Positions 1 through 9,313 of a DNA stretch of 49,440 nt are shown here, piece by piece. The notes under the pieces are model-generated. The model was not told the origin of the DNA, did not search any database, and worked only from the letters and a program-made list of their open reading frames with translations. How positions within the stretch are numbered: position 1 is the stretch's first letter; each line of letters starts with the position of its first letter. The position numbers were made by a program, and so were the translations under genes. The stretch is from assembly GCA_003931895.1 (NCBI GenBank), contig RRZV01000091.1:1-49440 (forward strand), written 5' to 3'. The DNA is from Mesohalobacter salilacus (GTDB taxonomy: Bacteria; Bacteroidota; Bacteroidia; Flavobacteriales; Flavobacteriaceae).

Positions 1-85
1 TCAATACAAAGATATTAAATTTTAACATATTTGAGTTGGAATTAAACACAGTATCTCAAGGGGATATTTTCAACTAAAGTAGCAT

Positions 86-118
86 CCCTTGCCTGTGCCG
101 AATTTAGTTCGGTAAGGG
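86..118. other. Bulged hairpin in otherwise empty 5' edge
   Basis: Bases 1-264 hold no supportable gene. The only structure is a hairpin: CCCT at 86-89 can pair with AGGG at 115-118, and TGCCGAA at 96-102 pairs with TTCGGTA at 108-114 across a 5-base loop, leaving a 6-base bulge on the left arm. It is followed by purine-rich sequence. It could be a terminator for a gene outside the window or a remnant of a structured RNA; it has no T-run, so I do not call it a terminator. Confidence 0.3.
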
Positions 119-207
119 AGGACTAAGGAGGGTGTATATTGATTTTCAATATTATATCATAATTTTTTAAATCGAACTCAGGTTAAAACGAAAATCTCGA
201 CCATAAA

Positions 208-239
208 AAAGCGCATTCAACTGTTGTAAAATGCGCTTT
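208..239 (-). terminator. Rho-independent terminator of the M42 peptidase gene
   Basis: AAAGCGCATT at 208-217 and its complement AATGCGCTTT at 230-239 form a 10-bp stem with a 12-base loop. Read on the minus strand the stem ends in a run of six T. It lies 25 bases past the stop codon of the M42 peptidase gene. Confidence 0.8.
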
Positions 240-264
240 ATAGTAATCAATTCAATGGTATTAT

Positions 265-1338
265 TTAATCCTTAAAATAACTAAAATCATCTCCCTCTTT
301 AATGTTAAGTAAAGATTGGTAGATGAGTTCGATTACAGCTTCTACATCTTTTTGATGCACCATTTCTACCGTAGTGTGCATATATCTTAAAGGTAAAGAG
401 ATTAAAGCTGAAGCTACACCGCCGTTACTATAAGCAAAAGCATCAGTATCTGTGCCTGTCATACGGCTTGCTGCCATACGTTGAAAGGGAATATTGTTTT
501 TTTCAGCCGTTTCAATCAACAATTCTCTCAAATTATTTTGAACCGCAGGCGCATAGCTAATCACTGGCCCATCCCCTATTTTGGTCAAGCCTTCTTTCTT
601 TTTATCAATCATTGGTGTTGTGGTATCGTGACACACATCGGTTACAATAGCCACATTAGGTTTAATGGTTTGTGTAATCATTTCTGCACCACGAAGGCCT
701 ATTTCTTCTTGAACTGAGTTAGTGATGTATAAGCCAAATGGCAGTTTAATATTGTTTTCTTTCAATTTTTTAGCCACTTCAGCTATCATAAATCCGCCCA
801 TACGGTTATCTAAACCTCTACAAACAAATTTATCGTTATTAAGTATAAAAAATTCATCTGGATAGGTGATGACACAACCGACGTGAACGCCAAGTTTTTC
901 GACTTCTTCTTTATTAGTACAGCCTACATCTATACAAATGTTGTCTAATTGTGGGGCTTTTTCGTTTGATTTATCTCGAGTATGTATGGCTGGCCAACCA
1001 AAAACACCTTGAACTATACCGTTTTTAGTGTGGATATTTACCTTTTTTGAAGTCGCTATTTGGTGATCACTACCACCATTTCTGATGACGTAAATTAAAC
1101 CTTCGTCAGTGATGTAATTAACATACCAAGAAATTTCGTCAGCATGACCTTCTATAACAACTTTATATTTAGCGTCAGGGTTAATTACGCCGACAGCTGT
1201 CCCGTAAATATCTGTGATAAAATCATCCACATAAGGCTTTAAGTAATTCATCCAAAGTTTCTGACCTTTAGACTCATAGCCTGTGGGAGAAGCATTATTT
1301 AAATAGTGTTCTAAAAATTCAAGTGATGTCTTATTCAT
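265..1338 (-). CDS. M42 family metallopeptidase (glutamyl aminopeptidase type)
   Basis: A cytosolic di-metal aminopeptidase of the M42 family, which trims N-terminal residues from peptides and usually assembles into large TET-like shells. The metal ligands are visible in order: His in GHADE (about residue 65), Asp in RGLDNR (about 177), the Glu pair in VQEEIG (about 212), Asp in TDVCHD (about 236) and His in MHTTVEMVH (about 320). At 357 residues it is the usual family length, starts at an ATG, and is followed by its own terminator. It is divergent from the DUF4294 gene with 95 bases between them. Substrate preference cannot be read from the sequence; older names for this family (endoglucanase M) are misleading. 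Confidence 0.9.
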   Translation of the reverse strand: MNKTSLEFLEHYLNNASPTGYESKGQKLWMNYLKPYVDDFITDIYGTAVGVINPDAKYKVVIEGHADEISWYVNYITDEGLIYVIRNGGSDHQIATSKKVNIHTKNGIVQGVFGWPAIHTRDKSNEKAPQLDNICIDVGCTNKEEVEKLGVHVGCVITYPDEFFILNNDKFVCRGLDNRMGGFMIAEVAKKLKENNIKLPFGLYITNSVQEEIGLRGAEMITQTIKPNVAIVTDVCHDTTTPMIDKKKEGLTKIGDGPVISYAPAVQNNLRELLIETAEKNNIPFQRMAASRMTGTDTDAFAYSNGGVASALISLPLRYMHTTVEMVHQKDVEAVIELIYQSLLNIKEGDDFSYFKD

Positions 1339-1433
1339 AAAAGTGTAAAATTTTAAGCTAAATTAATCAATTTTAAATGACTGGCTGTGGATAAAAACCT
1401 AATTTTGGAATAATTTTTGGATAGTATTAGAAT

Positions 1434-2144
1434 ATGAAATTTAACTTACTTAGCATTTTATTTTGGAGTTGCGTTTTACAAAGTCTGAACGCACAAGTAA
1501 AGCACTACACGCCTAGACCTCAAGATACATCTGCGCCTAAAAAAATGATTATTATCGAACACGATACATTAGTGGTTAGTGAAATTACTTTAGATGAAGT
1601 TATTGTGTTTCAACCCCTCAGGTTTAAATCTAAATCTGAATATAGAGAATATATTATCTTAAAACGAAAGACGCGTAAAGTATGGCCTTATGCCGTTTTA
1701 GCAGCTGACAGGCTTGAAAAGCTTAATGCCCGTCTTGAGCAATTGGACTCTAAACGACAAAAACGTCGTTACACCAAACGTATTCAAAGATATATTGAAG
1801 GAAAATTTACAGACCGATTAAAAAAACTGACTAAAACCGAGGGGCAAATCCTTGTCAAACTCATGCACCGTCAAACTGGTATTACCACTTTTGATTTGGT
1901 TAAAGAATTAAAAAGTGGATGGCGAGCCTTTTGGTATAATACCACAGCAAGTTTATTTAACATCTCACTTAAAGAAGAATACAATCCTTACAGCGTAAAA
2001 GAAGACTATTTAATTGAAGATATTTTACAACGTTCCTTTAAAGATGGGGTGTTAGATAAACATGAGCCCGCTTTTGAAGTCGATTATTTAGATCTTGTTG
2101 AATACTGGCAAAACAAAAACGCTTCCTTAGAAGAAGCGGATTGA
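1434..2144 (+). CDS. DUF4294 domain-containing secreted protein
   Basis: A 236-residue protein with an N-terminal signal peptide ending near QSLNAQ, so it is exported. After a Pro-rich linker it carries a lysine- and arginine-rich helical domain (about residues 50-220, with WPYAVLAADRLEKLN and GWRAFWYNTTA segments) that I recognise as DUF4294, a domain known only from Bacteroidota. The basic central region could contact nucleic acid or acidic polymers, but no catalytic motif is apparent. It is a single-gene unit with a possible TAATTTTG promoter box at 1400-1407. Function unknown. Confidence 0.8.
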   Translation: MKFNLLSILFWSCVLQSLNAQVKHYTPRPQDTSAPKKMIIIEHDTLVVSEITLDEVIVFQPLRFKSKSEYREYIILKRKTRKVWPYAVLAADRLEKLNARLEQLDSKRQKRRYTKRIQRYIEGKFTDRLKKLTKTEGQILVKLMHRQTGITTFDLVKELKSGWRAFWYNTTASLFNISLKEEYNPYSVKEDYLIEDILQRSFKDGVLDKHEPAFEVDYLDLVEYWQNKNASLEEAD

Positions 2145-2176
2145 TACATATTATCATAATTTGTTAGTTATTTTGA

Positions 2177-2216
2177 TAAACTCAGTACAGGGTATACTTT
2201 GTAAAGTATGAGTTTA
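2177..2216. other. Bulged inverted repeat downstream of DUF4294 gene
   Basis: TAAACTCA at 2177-2184 is complementary to TGAGTTTA at 2209-2216, and inside it TACTTT at 2195-2200 pairs with AAAGTA at 2203-2208; the left side has a 10-base bulge. It lies in the 313-base gap after the DUF4294 gene and could end that transcript, although no T-run follows. The phrase resembles common flavobacterial intergenic repeats. The gap also holds the promoter of the next small gene and nothing else I can identify. Confidence 0.35.
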
Positions 2217-2323
2217 ATACAAGTACTTCGAAAAGTTCCGAGTAAAAAAAATGAAAAAAAATTCAAATTATTGGTAAATAATTTTGAAATCTGGTGTTGA
2301 TAAGCAAATTTGTTAAGTTTTCT

Positions 2324-2353
2324 TTGTTTAATTGAAATATAGTTATAAATTTG
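2324..2353 (+). promoter_or_regulatory. Bacteroidota sigma-A type promoter for the small secreted protein
   Basis: TTG at 2324-2326, a 19-base spacer, then TAAATTTG at 2346-2353 matches the Bacteroidota consensus (TTTG, 19-21 bases, TAnnTTTG). It would start transcription near 2360 and leave a leader of almost 100 bases before the ATG at 2458, which is long for this genome. Confidence 0.6.
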
Positions 2354-2457
2354 CAGCAGACAATATAACTAATTGTTTCTAGAATATGGGGGTGTTCTTT
2401 TTAAATTTTTTTATAAGTATTATATCTTCATATTATTAACTAATATAATTTTATGAT

Positions 2458-2649
2458 ATGAAAAATACTAGCAAAACATTTAAGACTTTTGTCTTATTGA
2501 TTAGCTTTTTTATGTTTACCAGTGAGAGTTTTGCTCAAATACCTGGTTTTCCAGATGACGTAAATGATGAGCCTGCAGCGCCTATTAATTCATTAGTGAT
2601 AATGGGCTTGATAGCTGGTGCTATTTACGGTGTTAAAAAGCTGAAATAG
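2458..2649 (+). CDS. Small secreted protein with C-terminal sorting-signal-like tail
   Basis: A 63-residue protein in three parts: a signal peptide (about residues 1-26, ending SESFAQ), a short Pro/Asp-rich mature segment, and a tail of a Pro-Ile-Asn motif, a hydrophobic stretch of about 15 residues and a basic end (VKKLK). The tail has the layout of PEP-CTERM/exosortase sorting signals. I recall a flavobacterial family described as PID-CTERM with a similar short architecture; assignment to it is inference. It has its own promoter and stands alone next to the polysaccharide locus. No exosortase is visible in this window. Mature length would be only about 10-15 residues if both ends were removed. 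Confidence 0.7.
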   Translation: MKNTSKTFKTFVLLISFFMFTSESFAQIPGFPDDVNDEPAAPINSLVIMGLIAGAIYGVKKLK

Positions 2650-2820
2650 CTTTAAAACTCTAATTTAGCTTAAATTGTTTTGTCTTATTTCATAAGGCTT
2701 TATACTTGTTTTCCGATTTTAAGTTAGGCTTCTTTTATTTAGTATATATTTCATATTTTTAGATTTTCAAATCTGTTCTAATATCCTTCACTTTTCTATC
2801 TTTTTACATCTTGACACTTC

Positions 2821-2865
2821 CAGACGGTAATCTTCGGAATACCTATCTATCGGCGCGGTAGTCTG
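2821..2865. other. Compact predicted three-way junction in the 2650-3027 gap
   Basis: Within a 378-base gap that has no gene, CAGAC (2821-2825) pairs with GTCTG (2861-2865). The enclosed bases form two hairpins: GGTA/TACC (2826-2843) capped by a C-UUCG-G tetraloop, and TATC/GGTA (2848-2860, one G-T pair). The segment is clearly richer in G+C than its surroundings. Strand is undetermined. The rest of the gap shows only AT-rich sequence and a 10-bp perfect palindrome (CAGCTAGCTG, 3025-3034) at the end of the polysaccharide operon. Confidence 0.35.
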
Positions 2866-3027
2866 TATGTGAGTATGGTGTATCAACTTATCCACAAGGC
2901 TCGCTAAGTTTGCGCTAGGGGCGCTAATATTTTATGGATGCTCAACTATTTTCAAATCTCTAAAGGTTTTAATGATATAAGAAAGCTTTATTAAGATTTA
3001 ACTTGATTTGGGTTGAGGTTGAGGCAG

Positions 3028-4146
3028 CTAGCTGAATGACTTTGAAACAGCTTTATTTAGTGTGTCTTCCAAACTTTTTATATGTTTTTCTAAACTAAAT
3101 TTTTTAATATGGACTTTCCTAGCTTCCTGCCCAAGTTGTTTTGCATAATTCACATCGTCAAATATTCTAATTAAATTTTTACTCATATGGTCAACATCAT
3201 GCTCATCACATAATAAACCTGTCTTTTCATGTTCTATTACATCTGGAATGCCAGCATGATTGGTAGAAACCACAGGCAAGCCTGATAAAGCAGACTCTAA
3301 AACGGCCAAAGGTGTCCCTTCTTGATCGCCACTCTCAGCGGTTATAGAATGTTGCACAAAGCAATAACTTTGCTGCATGAGTTGGGCCACTTTATCTGGC
3401 GTAACAACACCTAATAATTTGACATTATTTTCTAAATTTAAATATTTAATTAAATTTTTGCAAGTTGGCCATAATGCACCTTGACCAGCCATGAGTAATT
3501 GAGCTTCTGGATGTTTATTCAAAACTTTTTTAAAGGCTAAAATGGTATAATAAGGTGCTTTTTTATCGACAAAACGACCGATGGCAACCGCTTGTTTTTT
3601 AGAAAACTTAGGTTCATGTTTTTTAAAAATCGGATTGGCGCCATAGACATTGTAAATTAGTTTTTCTTCAGGGCAACCCAATTTTAGTAATTTATCATTC
3701 ATCACGGTAGAAACTGAAATCACGTATGTTGCTGCTTTAAATAAAGCCTTATAATTATCATTTTTGTCCAACACTTCTTGTCTAGAGGCATCATAACCAT
3801 GAAAGTGAACAACGAAAGGAATATTTGCTTTTATTAAGGCAGGAAACAAACGCATGGCATGGGTGCCGTATTCAACTAAGGCAACATCTATTTTTAATTG
3901 TTTTAATTGTTTAGAAACTTCGTTTTCAATTGATTTTTTAAAATCTTTTCGGGTTAACTTAGCTATGGCTTTTAAAGCAAGTTTTATTTTTGGATTAATC
4001 AGTAGCCCATTATTTTCAATGGTCATGTTTTGTAAACTGCCTCCATATATATAGTATAATTTATCAGCCTTGATGTAATTTTTATGTGCTTGAATAAAAG
4101 TTTCTGAATAGGGGTTTTGGCTGGGTGAAAATATAGCGAGGTTCAT
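3028..4146 (-). CDS. Glycosyltransferase family 4 (GT-B fold)
   Basis: A retaining glycosyltransferase of family GT4, 372 residues, that would add a sugar from a nucleotide donor to the growing polysaccharide. The N-terminal acceptor domain has VVHFHGYD near residue 112; the C-terminal donor-binding half has GRFVDKKAP (about 190), LLMAGQG (about 218) and the E-x7-E type motif around EGTPLAVLE (about 276-284) followed by GLPVVST and GIPDVI. It is the last gene of the operon, overlapping the preceding glycosyltransferase gene by one base. Donor and acceptor cannot be deduced. Confidence 0.88.
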   Translation of the reverse strand: MNLAIFSPSQNPYSETFIQAHKNYIKADKLYYIYGGSLQNMTIENNGLLINPKIKLALKAIAKLTRKDFKKSIENEVSKQLKQLKIDVALVEYGTHAMRLFPALIKANIPFVVHFHGYDASRQEVLDKNDNYKALFKAATYVISVSTVMNDKLLKLGCPEEKLIYNVYGANPIFKKHEPKFSKKQAVAIGRFVDKKAPYYTILAFKKVLNKHPEAQLLMAGQGALWPTCKNLIKYLNLENNVKLLGVVTPDKVAQLMQQSYCFVQHSITAESGDQEGTPLAVLESALSGLPVVSTNHAGIPDVIEHEKTGLLCDEHDVDHMSKNLIRIFDDVNYAKQLGQEARKVHIKKFSLEKHIKSLEDTLNKAVSKSFS

Positions 4147-5066
4147 TAAAGCAGTTTTATTTTAAAATAAATAAAGTACAAATATAACCATGAAATTTGT
4201 CTCATCTTTATACTTTTGAATTCTGTTGATAGTATTTGGTAAAATTTAAAATGTTTAAACCATCTTTTTAAAAGTGCATTTTCTTTTGAACTATTTTTCA
4301 ACCGATAACGTCTATATACATCTGATCTTAACATAGCTTCTTCAAGAAGTCTTGTTTTTAACTTTTGACTTGTATCGTGTGTTCTTGTTGTTGTTTTATG
4401 ATTTCTAAAATAATTCAAATAACTGCTATTAAAATAAACTTTGGTTTGCATAGCAATATGTATCCAAAACCACCAATCACCACACATTTTTGTATTTAAT
4501 AGCTTATTTGAAAACAAATCGTCATTAACTAAGTTTTTTTTAAAAATAGTTGCACTTGCGTTTGGTATCACATTTTTAATGAGTAAGTAACCGTCAACAA
4601 ATTCATTTCCACTTATTTTAAAATCTGAGATCCAAATATTTTTTTTAAAATTACTAGTATACATTATACGATCAAATATGACTTGCCCAGAGTCATCTAC
4701 ATCATAAGATTGTGTGTATTTTAAACCAAAATCAGAAGATTTATTAACTAGTTTTTCTAAAAATATATACTCACAATAATCATCGCTTTCGGCTATCCAG
4801 ATGTATTCACCTTGGGCTAGGCTGATGCCTTTTTGCCACTGCTTAAAAGGACTGCCTGAGTTTTTTTGATTAAAAATGGCTTGCGAAACTTTTGGGTGGG
4901 TTTTATACTGATTTAAAATTTCAATAGAATGATCCGTAGAACAATCATCTAATAAAATCACCTCAAAATTTTGAAAAGTTTGATTAAATACACTCTCCAA
5001 GCGCTGCTCTAAAAACTGAGCGTGGTTGTAATTGGGGACGATTATGGATACTTTAGGGTTTGACAA
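4146..5066 (-). CDS. Glycosyltransferase family 2
   Basis: An inverting GT-A glycosyltransferase, 306 residues. Visible motifs are VSIIVPNYNH at the N-terminus, LLDDCSTD (about residue 37), and the ESDDY metal-binding DxD region (about 92). The C-terminal third is Lys/Tyr-rich without a membrane helix. The first in-frame codon is TTG at 5064-5066, 8 bases after the stop of the upstream gene; I see no better ATG before the conserved N-terminal motif. It belongs to the polysaccharide operon. Notably AT-rich even for this genome. Confidence 0.87.
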   Translation of the reverse strand: MSNPKVSIIVPNYNHAQFLEQRLESVFNQTFQNFEVILLDDCSTDHSIEILNQYKTHPKVSQAIFNQKNSGSPFKQWQKGISLAQGEYIWIAESDDYCEYIFLEKLVNKSSDFGLKYTQSYDVDDSGQVIFDRIMYTSNFKKNIWISDFKISGNEFVDGYLLIKNVIPNASATIFKKNLVNDDLFSNKLLNTKMCGDWWFWIHIAMQTKVYFNSSYLNYFRNHKTTTRTHDTSQKLKTRLLEEAMLRSDVYRRYRLKNSSKENALLKRWFKHFKFYQILSTEFKSIKMRQISWLYLYFIYFKIKLL

Positions 5067-5073
5067 ATCTCAA

Positions 5074-6042
5074 TTATAGATTAAATATTTGTTTAATGTT
5101 GAGCTTCATTTTTTTAGAAATTTTTTCAAGCATTATTTTTCTTTGGCACTGTTTATAATTTAAGTTTGATTTTATACATTTAATTATTCTTGGCGTAAGA
5201 GCTAGTCTCAAAACATCATCTTTAAATTGATAATGCAAATCATTCTTATACAAATTATTAATTATATTTTTTAGTTTATGTTTTGAAATTTCTTTATCAG
5301 AGTGTTTGTTATAAATAATAAATGAATTTATTAAGGCACTTTTCTTAAAGTTTGAAGAAGAATGCATATTATTATCATGAATCCTATACTTGCAAGATTT
5401 GTAGTCTGAGAAATAAAATTTAAAAGTTTTAGCTAACCTTAACCATAAATCATAATCTTCATAAGTTAAATTTTCATCATATCCTTCTATGTTTTTTACC
5501 GAGTCTGTTTTAATTAAAACTGACATAGCTGGTATATAATTACTTAATAATAATTCTTCGTAGATATCACCACTTGGTATCTCTAACATTTTTGGCTTGT
5601 GCCTTTGAATAAAATTTCCATAATATAATTCACTCTTATTATTCATGAGATAGGCATCACTATAAATCACAGCATAGTCATTATCTAATTTTTTAAATAA
5701 ATTGACTTGAGTTTCAATTTTTTCTTTAATAATGATATCATCACAAGCTAACCCTTGATAATACTCACCTTTTATAAAATTTAAAGCCTCATTTAAGGTT
5801 TTACATAAGCCTTGATTGTCTTGATGCGCTATAAATTGACAAGGGTAATTTGTTTCTTTGACCCACTGCTGAATAACCTCTACAGAATTATCTGTTGAAC
5901 AATCATCCATAATGATTAACTCTATATTAGCGTAAGTTTGATTTTTTACACTATCTAAGGTCTCTGTAACGAATTTTGCATGATTGTAACATACTGCAAT
6001 AACTGATACTAAAGGTAAATCGTTTTTCATTCTAAAAGGCAT
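5074..6042 (-). CDS. Glycosyltransferase family 2
   Basis: A second GT-A family 2 enzyme, 322 residues, with [18 protein letters not shown] and ACDDII (DxD-like) in the expected order and a conserved [12 protein letters not shown] segment (about 195) that is typical of this family's acceptor region. It starts at an ATG overlapping the end of the aminotransferase gene by 11 bases; a second ATG four codons on (6028-6030) would avoid the overlap and is equally plausible. It shares its N-terminal third with the next gene, suggesting divergence of paralogues. Confidence 0.87.
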   Translation of the reverse strand: MPFRMKNDLPLVSVIAVCYNHAKFVTETLDSVKNQTYANIELIIMDDCSTDNSVEVIQQWVKETNYPCQFIAHQDNQGLCKTLNEALNFIKGEYYQGLACDDIIIKEKIETQVNLFKKLDNDYAVIYSDAYLMNNKSELYYGNFIQRHKPKMLEIPSGDIYEELLLSNYIPAMSVLIKTDSVKNIEGYDENLTYEDYDLWLRLAKTFKFYFSDYKSCKYRIHDNNMHSSSNFKKSALINSFIIYNKHSDKEISKHKLKNIINNLYKNDLHYQFKDDVLRLALTPRIIKCIKSNLNYKQCQRKIMLEKISKKMKLNIKQIFNL

Positions 6043-7129
6043 TTAAAGCTTGTATCACTTGGTCTTGTTCTTCTTTGGTGATAATTGGGCTAATGGGCAA
6101 ACTTAGAACTTCTTTGTGAATTTGTTCAGTTTTAGGAAAAGATAAAGTATTCCAATCCGAGTAGGCTTTTTGTTGGTGTGGAGGAATGGGATAATGAATT
6201 ACAGTTTGTATGCCTTTATCCTGTAAATAGGTTTGTAAAATATCTCTTTGTTGACATCTAATGACATACAAATGAAACACATGATTATTTACTTCTATAT
6301 TCCAATTTGGTTTTTGAATTTTGGGATTGTTGATGTGTTTTTGATAATATAAAGCCGCTTCTCTTCTTTTAACAATCTCTTGGTCAATATATTTTAATTT
6401 AACGTTTAAAATAGCGGCCTGCAGTTCGTCCAACCGAGAGTTGACGCCTTGCTGAGAATTATGATATTTCTTTTCGCTACCGTAATTACCGAGTTGACTA
6501 ATTAAACCAGCCAAATCTTTATCGTTTGTGGTTACAGCACCGGCATCACCTAAAGCACCAAGATTTTTACCTGGGTAAAATGAAAATCCTGCTGCGATGC
6601 CAAAACTTCCAGTTTTTTTACCTTGAGCGTTTTCAGCCCCATGGGCTTGAGCAGCATCTTCAATTAATAATAAATTATTGTCTTTACAAAAATCACTGAC
6701 ATCCTCAACCGATTGGCCGTATAAATGCACGGCTAAGACGGCTTTGGTTTGAGATGTCATATTCGATTTAATACTTTCTATACTTAAATTAAATGACGAC
6801 ACATCGGGCTCTACCAAAATAGGTTTTAAGTTGTTTTCAGTAAGCGCTAAAATACTGGCAATATAGGTGTTAGCAGGCACAATGACTTCATCACCCTCTT
6901 TTAACTTTCCTTGAATGATAAGGGCTTTAAAGATTAAAATTAAGGCGTCTAAACCATTGGCTACACCTACACAACACTCAACATCACAATATTTGGCAAA
7001 ATTGTATTCAAAATCTTTTACCGATTGTCCTTTGATATACCAACCTGAGTCTAAAACGTTTTGCATAGCGTGGTTGAGTTCGTCTCGATACTGGTCGTTA
7101 ATGGCTTTAAGGTCTAGAAATTTAATCAT
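6032..7129 (-). CDS. fdtB: dTDP-3-oxo-6-deoxyhexose transaminase, DegT/DnrJ/EryC1/StrS family (FdtB-like)
   Basis: A PLP-dependent sugar aminotransferase, 365 residues. It would convert dTDP-3-oxo-6-deoxyhexose to the 3-amino sugar using glutamate. The PLP lysine sits in [16 protein letters not shown] (about residue 186), preceded by the [10 protein letters not shown] cofactor motif (about 157). It lies directly after a FdtA-like isomerase and a hexapeptide acyltransferase, the exact set known for dTDP-Fuc3NAc and dTDP-Qui3NAc synthesis, which is why I prefer FdtB/QdtB over other members of this broad family. RmlA and RmlB, needed to make the precursor, are not in the window. Confidence 0.82.
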   Translation of the reverse strand: MIKFLDLKAINDQYRDELNHAMQNVLDSGWYIKGQSVKDFEYNFAKYCDVECCVGVANGLDALILIFKALIIQGKLKEGDEVIVPANTYIASILALTENNLKPILVEPDVSSFNLSIESIKSNMTSQTKAVLAVHLYGQSVEDVSDFCKDNNLLLIEDAAQAHGAENAQGKKTGSFGIAAGFSFYPGKNLGALGDAGAVTTNDKDLAGLISQLGNYGSEKKYHNSQQGVNSRLDELQAAILNVKLKYIDQEIVKRREAALYYQKHINNPKIQKPNWNIEVNNHVFHLYVIRCQQRDILQTYLQDKGIQTVIHYPIPPHQQKAYSDWNTLSFPKTEQIHKEVLSLPISPIITKEEQDQVIQALNAF

Positions 7130-7898
7130 ATTTTGGATTATTTTTTAACCATTCATCAAAACCAATTCCTTTCCATGGCATTCCTCTATCAAAGTTGTAA
7201 GGCCAAGGATAATGAATTTTACCACTTTCCCTTGACTTAATTTCAGTAACTTTTTTTATTTCTTTAGCAGGATTTCCAGCACACAATATGTAGTCTTTAA
7301 TATTCTTAACAACTAAACTATTAGCACCAATCAAAACATGCTTACCAATATTAATACCAGGTAAAACGGTAGAGTTTACTGCTATTTGGCTAAAATTACC
7401 AACATTAACACCTTTACAGATATTTGATGGAGGTGTCGGATCATTCGTTAATACCACAAAAGGATATATAAACACAAAATGACCCAATTTTGTACCCTGA
7501 CCTAAATGAACATTGCTATGTAACCAGCAATAGTCTCCCATTTCAAGATGGCCTTGTAAATCTGATAAAGTGCCTATTCTGCATTTTTTACCTATTTTAG
7601 TATTTTCTCTTATTGTTACCCTATGGCCTGTAAAAAAATCTTCTTCAATAGTACAACCAGCGTAAATTATTGTATGACTTCTTATTAACGAATTAGAACC
7701 TATAAAAGTTTGCTTATTAGAATAACAAGAGTCAGAATAATACTCACTTGTTGGTTCTCCTATAACACAATTATTTGAAATAGTAACGTCATCTCCAATT
7801 ACAACATTTTCATAAATTACAGTATTGTCTCCAACTTTAACATTTTTACCAAGTCTAGCGTTTTTACTTATGAATACATTTACATTGTTAAATTTCAT
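7122..7898 (-). CDS. Hexapeptide-repeat N-acyltransferase (FdtC/WxcM-like)
   Basis: A left-handed beta-helix acyltransferase, 258 residues. From about residue 8 to 200 it shows repeated hexapeptides such as [24 protein letters not shown] and INIGKH. It probably N-acetylates the amino sugar made by the neighbouring transaminase. A catalytic histidine cannot be placed with certainty; HSNVHLG and GHRVTI are candidates. The C-terminal 35 residues (Trp/Pro-rich, from about SGKIHYPW) extend beyond the helix. Start overlaps the fdtA end by 11 bases and its own end overlaps fdtB by 8, consistent with translational coupling. Confidence 0.78.
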   Translation of the reverse strand: MKFNNVNVFISKNARLGKNVKVGDNTVIYENVVIGDDVTISNNCVIGEPTSEYYSDSCYSNKQTFIGSNSLIRSHTIIYAGCTIEEDFFTGHRVTIRENTKIGKKCRIGTLSDLQGHLEMGDYCWLHSNVHLGQGTKLGHFVFIYPFVVLTNDPTPPSNICKGVNVGNFSQIAVNSTVLPGINIGKHVLIGANSLVVKNIKDYILCAGNPAKEIKKVTEIKSRESGKIHYPWPYNFDRGMPWKGIGFDEWLKNNPKYD

Positions 7899-8304
7899 TT
7901 TCCTTAAATTTTAAAAATTTGTTATAATCTCTTATATAATCGCTTTCGTTATATAAATCTGAAGCCAAACACAATAAAACAGCACTATGTGAAAATTTTA
8001 TGGTTCTCCAGTGCATTGGTGGTATATATAGACCTCTATCTGGTGAATCTAATAAAAACTTATATTTCACACCATCCATATTTATCAACTCAAATTCAAT
8101 TTGTCCACTCACCGCAAAAATACATTGTTTTAAAGCTTTATGAGCATGATGTCCACGTGTCACTTGGTTTGGTGTATAATACGTCCAATAAACCCGTTTG
8201 ATTTCAAATGGAATATGATGTTGTTGTTCAGCGACCGTAATATAGCCCAAACTAGAGGAGCCAATAGATTTTAATTCTATGATGTGAGGCTTATCGCTTA
8301 GCAT
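7888..8304 (-). CDS. fdtA: dTDP-4-oxo-6-deoxyglucose 3,4-oxoisomerase (FdtA/QdtA family)
   Basis: A 138-residue single-domain cupin of the WxcM/FdtA family that moves the oxo group of dTDP-4-oxo-6-deoxyglucose from C4 to C3. The family signature RGHHAHK with its catalytic histidines is at about residue 50, followed by LKQCIFAVSG, and the late YIPPMHWRTI strand is present. Whether the product is the galacto (FdtA) or gluco (QdtA) epimer depends on single residues I cannot judge, so the sugar is Fuc3N or Qui3N. It overlaps the upstream sulfotransferase gene by 14 bases. Confidence 0.85.
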   Translation of the reverse strand: MLSDKPHIIELKSIGSSSLGYITVAEQQHHIPFEIKRVYWTYYTPNQVTRGHHAHKALKQCIFAVSGQIEFELINMDGVKYKFLLDSPDRGLYIPPMHWRTIKFSHSAVLLCLASDLYNESDYIRDYNKFLKFKENEI

Positions 8305-9313
8305 CTATAAATTTTTTAAAAAAATATTCATTTTTATTATCAAGGTTATCTACAAACTTAGAATTATTTACTTCTATACTGTAATTTTTTTTAAAAAAGA
8401 GTTTAAAACTAATGTTGAATTTTCTCTCAATTTTTTTTAAAATTGGTTTAACTCTAGATGGATAAGATGGGGTTTTATCAATAACTTGATAGCTGTTTTC
8501 TCTTTTTCTAGTTCTCGTATTCTCCTTTGTTATGTCAATTTTTTTTCTAAAATCATCCTCATTAATTGAAAGAGCAAAGATCATATTTAATGTCAAATTA
8601 CCTTTTATCAGTTCATCAAATTTAAAAATATTCAGATTTAGTTTGTTTTGAGTAATTACTTCTAAAATTTTTTCTATATCATATGCATTAACTCTATCAT
8701 CTTTAAGAAATAATTCATAATTATTTTTCATTGTTAATGGAAGACCAGAATGAATTTCAGCATAATAAGATGGTAATGCTTTTTTTGTAGGGCGATAACA
8801 ATAAGCTAAATGTAAATCGAAATATTTTTTTAACTGTTTACCATATTTAGAAAACTCTACGTAATTCTTATAATTAGCTCCAATGTGATTTTCTGGATGA
8901 AAAGTTTTTTTTAATTCTTTATTAATTTCAATTTTAAACTTTAACTGTTTATAACCAAGCATTCTCAGCCAGTTGTAGTGGCTAAAAACTCTTTCTATAG
9001 GGTCTCTTGCCATTATGATTATTTTTAAATTATTATGTTCTTCATCATTAATGCGCTTTAAAGCATGTTTGGATATCAAATAAATGGTACTTGCGTCTGG
9101 TATGAATTTATAGGTTTGCGACTTATTGTATATTTTTTTAAAGTTAAAATCACCTTGATTTGTAAATCTATTTTTATACCTATCATCAAAAGCATAAGTA
9201 TGTGGTTCTTTGACTCTAGGATGAAAAATATCAGGATGTTGACATAAATAATCAAATAAGCTAGATGTACCGCTTTTAGGGAAACCTGGGATAATTAAAT
9301 TAGGGGTTGGCAT
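8291..9313 (-). CDS. PAPS-dependent sulfotransferase
   Basis: A 340-residue protein with the two PAPS-binding signatures of carbohydrate sulfotransferases: the 5'-phosphosulfate loop in IPGFPKSGTSS (about residues 7-17) and the 3'-phosphate motif MARDPIERVFSHYN (about 100-113). The C-terminal half is Lys/Asn-rich and poorly conserved, as expected for the acceptor side. No signal peptide or membrane helix is seen, so it acts in the cytosol on a lipid-linked or nucleotide-linked glycan. It overlaps the second sulfotransferase gene by one base. Base composition is strikingly AT-rich compared with wzt or wzc. Confidence 0.85.
   Translation of the reverse strand: MPTPNLIIPGFPKSGTSSLFDYLCQHPDIFHPRVKEPHTYAFDDRYKNRFTNQGDFNFKKIYNKSQTYKFIPDASTIYLISKHALKRINDEEHNNLKIIIMARDPIERVFSHYNWLRMLGYKQLKFKIEINKELKKTFHPENHIGANYKNYVEFSKYGKQLKKYFDLHLAYCYRPTKKALPSYYAEIHSGLPLTMKNNYELFLKDDRVNAYDIEKILEVITQNKLNLNIFKFDELIKGNLTLNMIFALSINEDDFRKKIDITKENTRTRKRENSYQVIDKTPSYPSRVKPILKKIERKFNISFKLFFKKNYSIEVNNSKFVDNLDNKNEYFFKKFIDAKR

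Noticed and set aside
1-264. tRNA or riboswitch at the left edge
   Set aside because: Only one bulged hairpin is visible; no cloverleaf, and the adjacent gene is on the opposite side of its own terminator.
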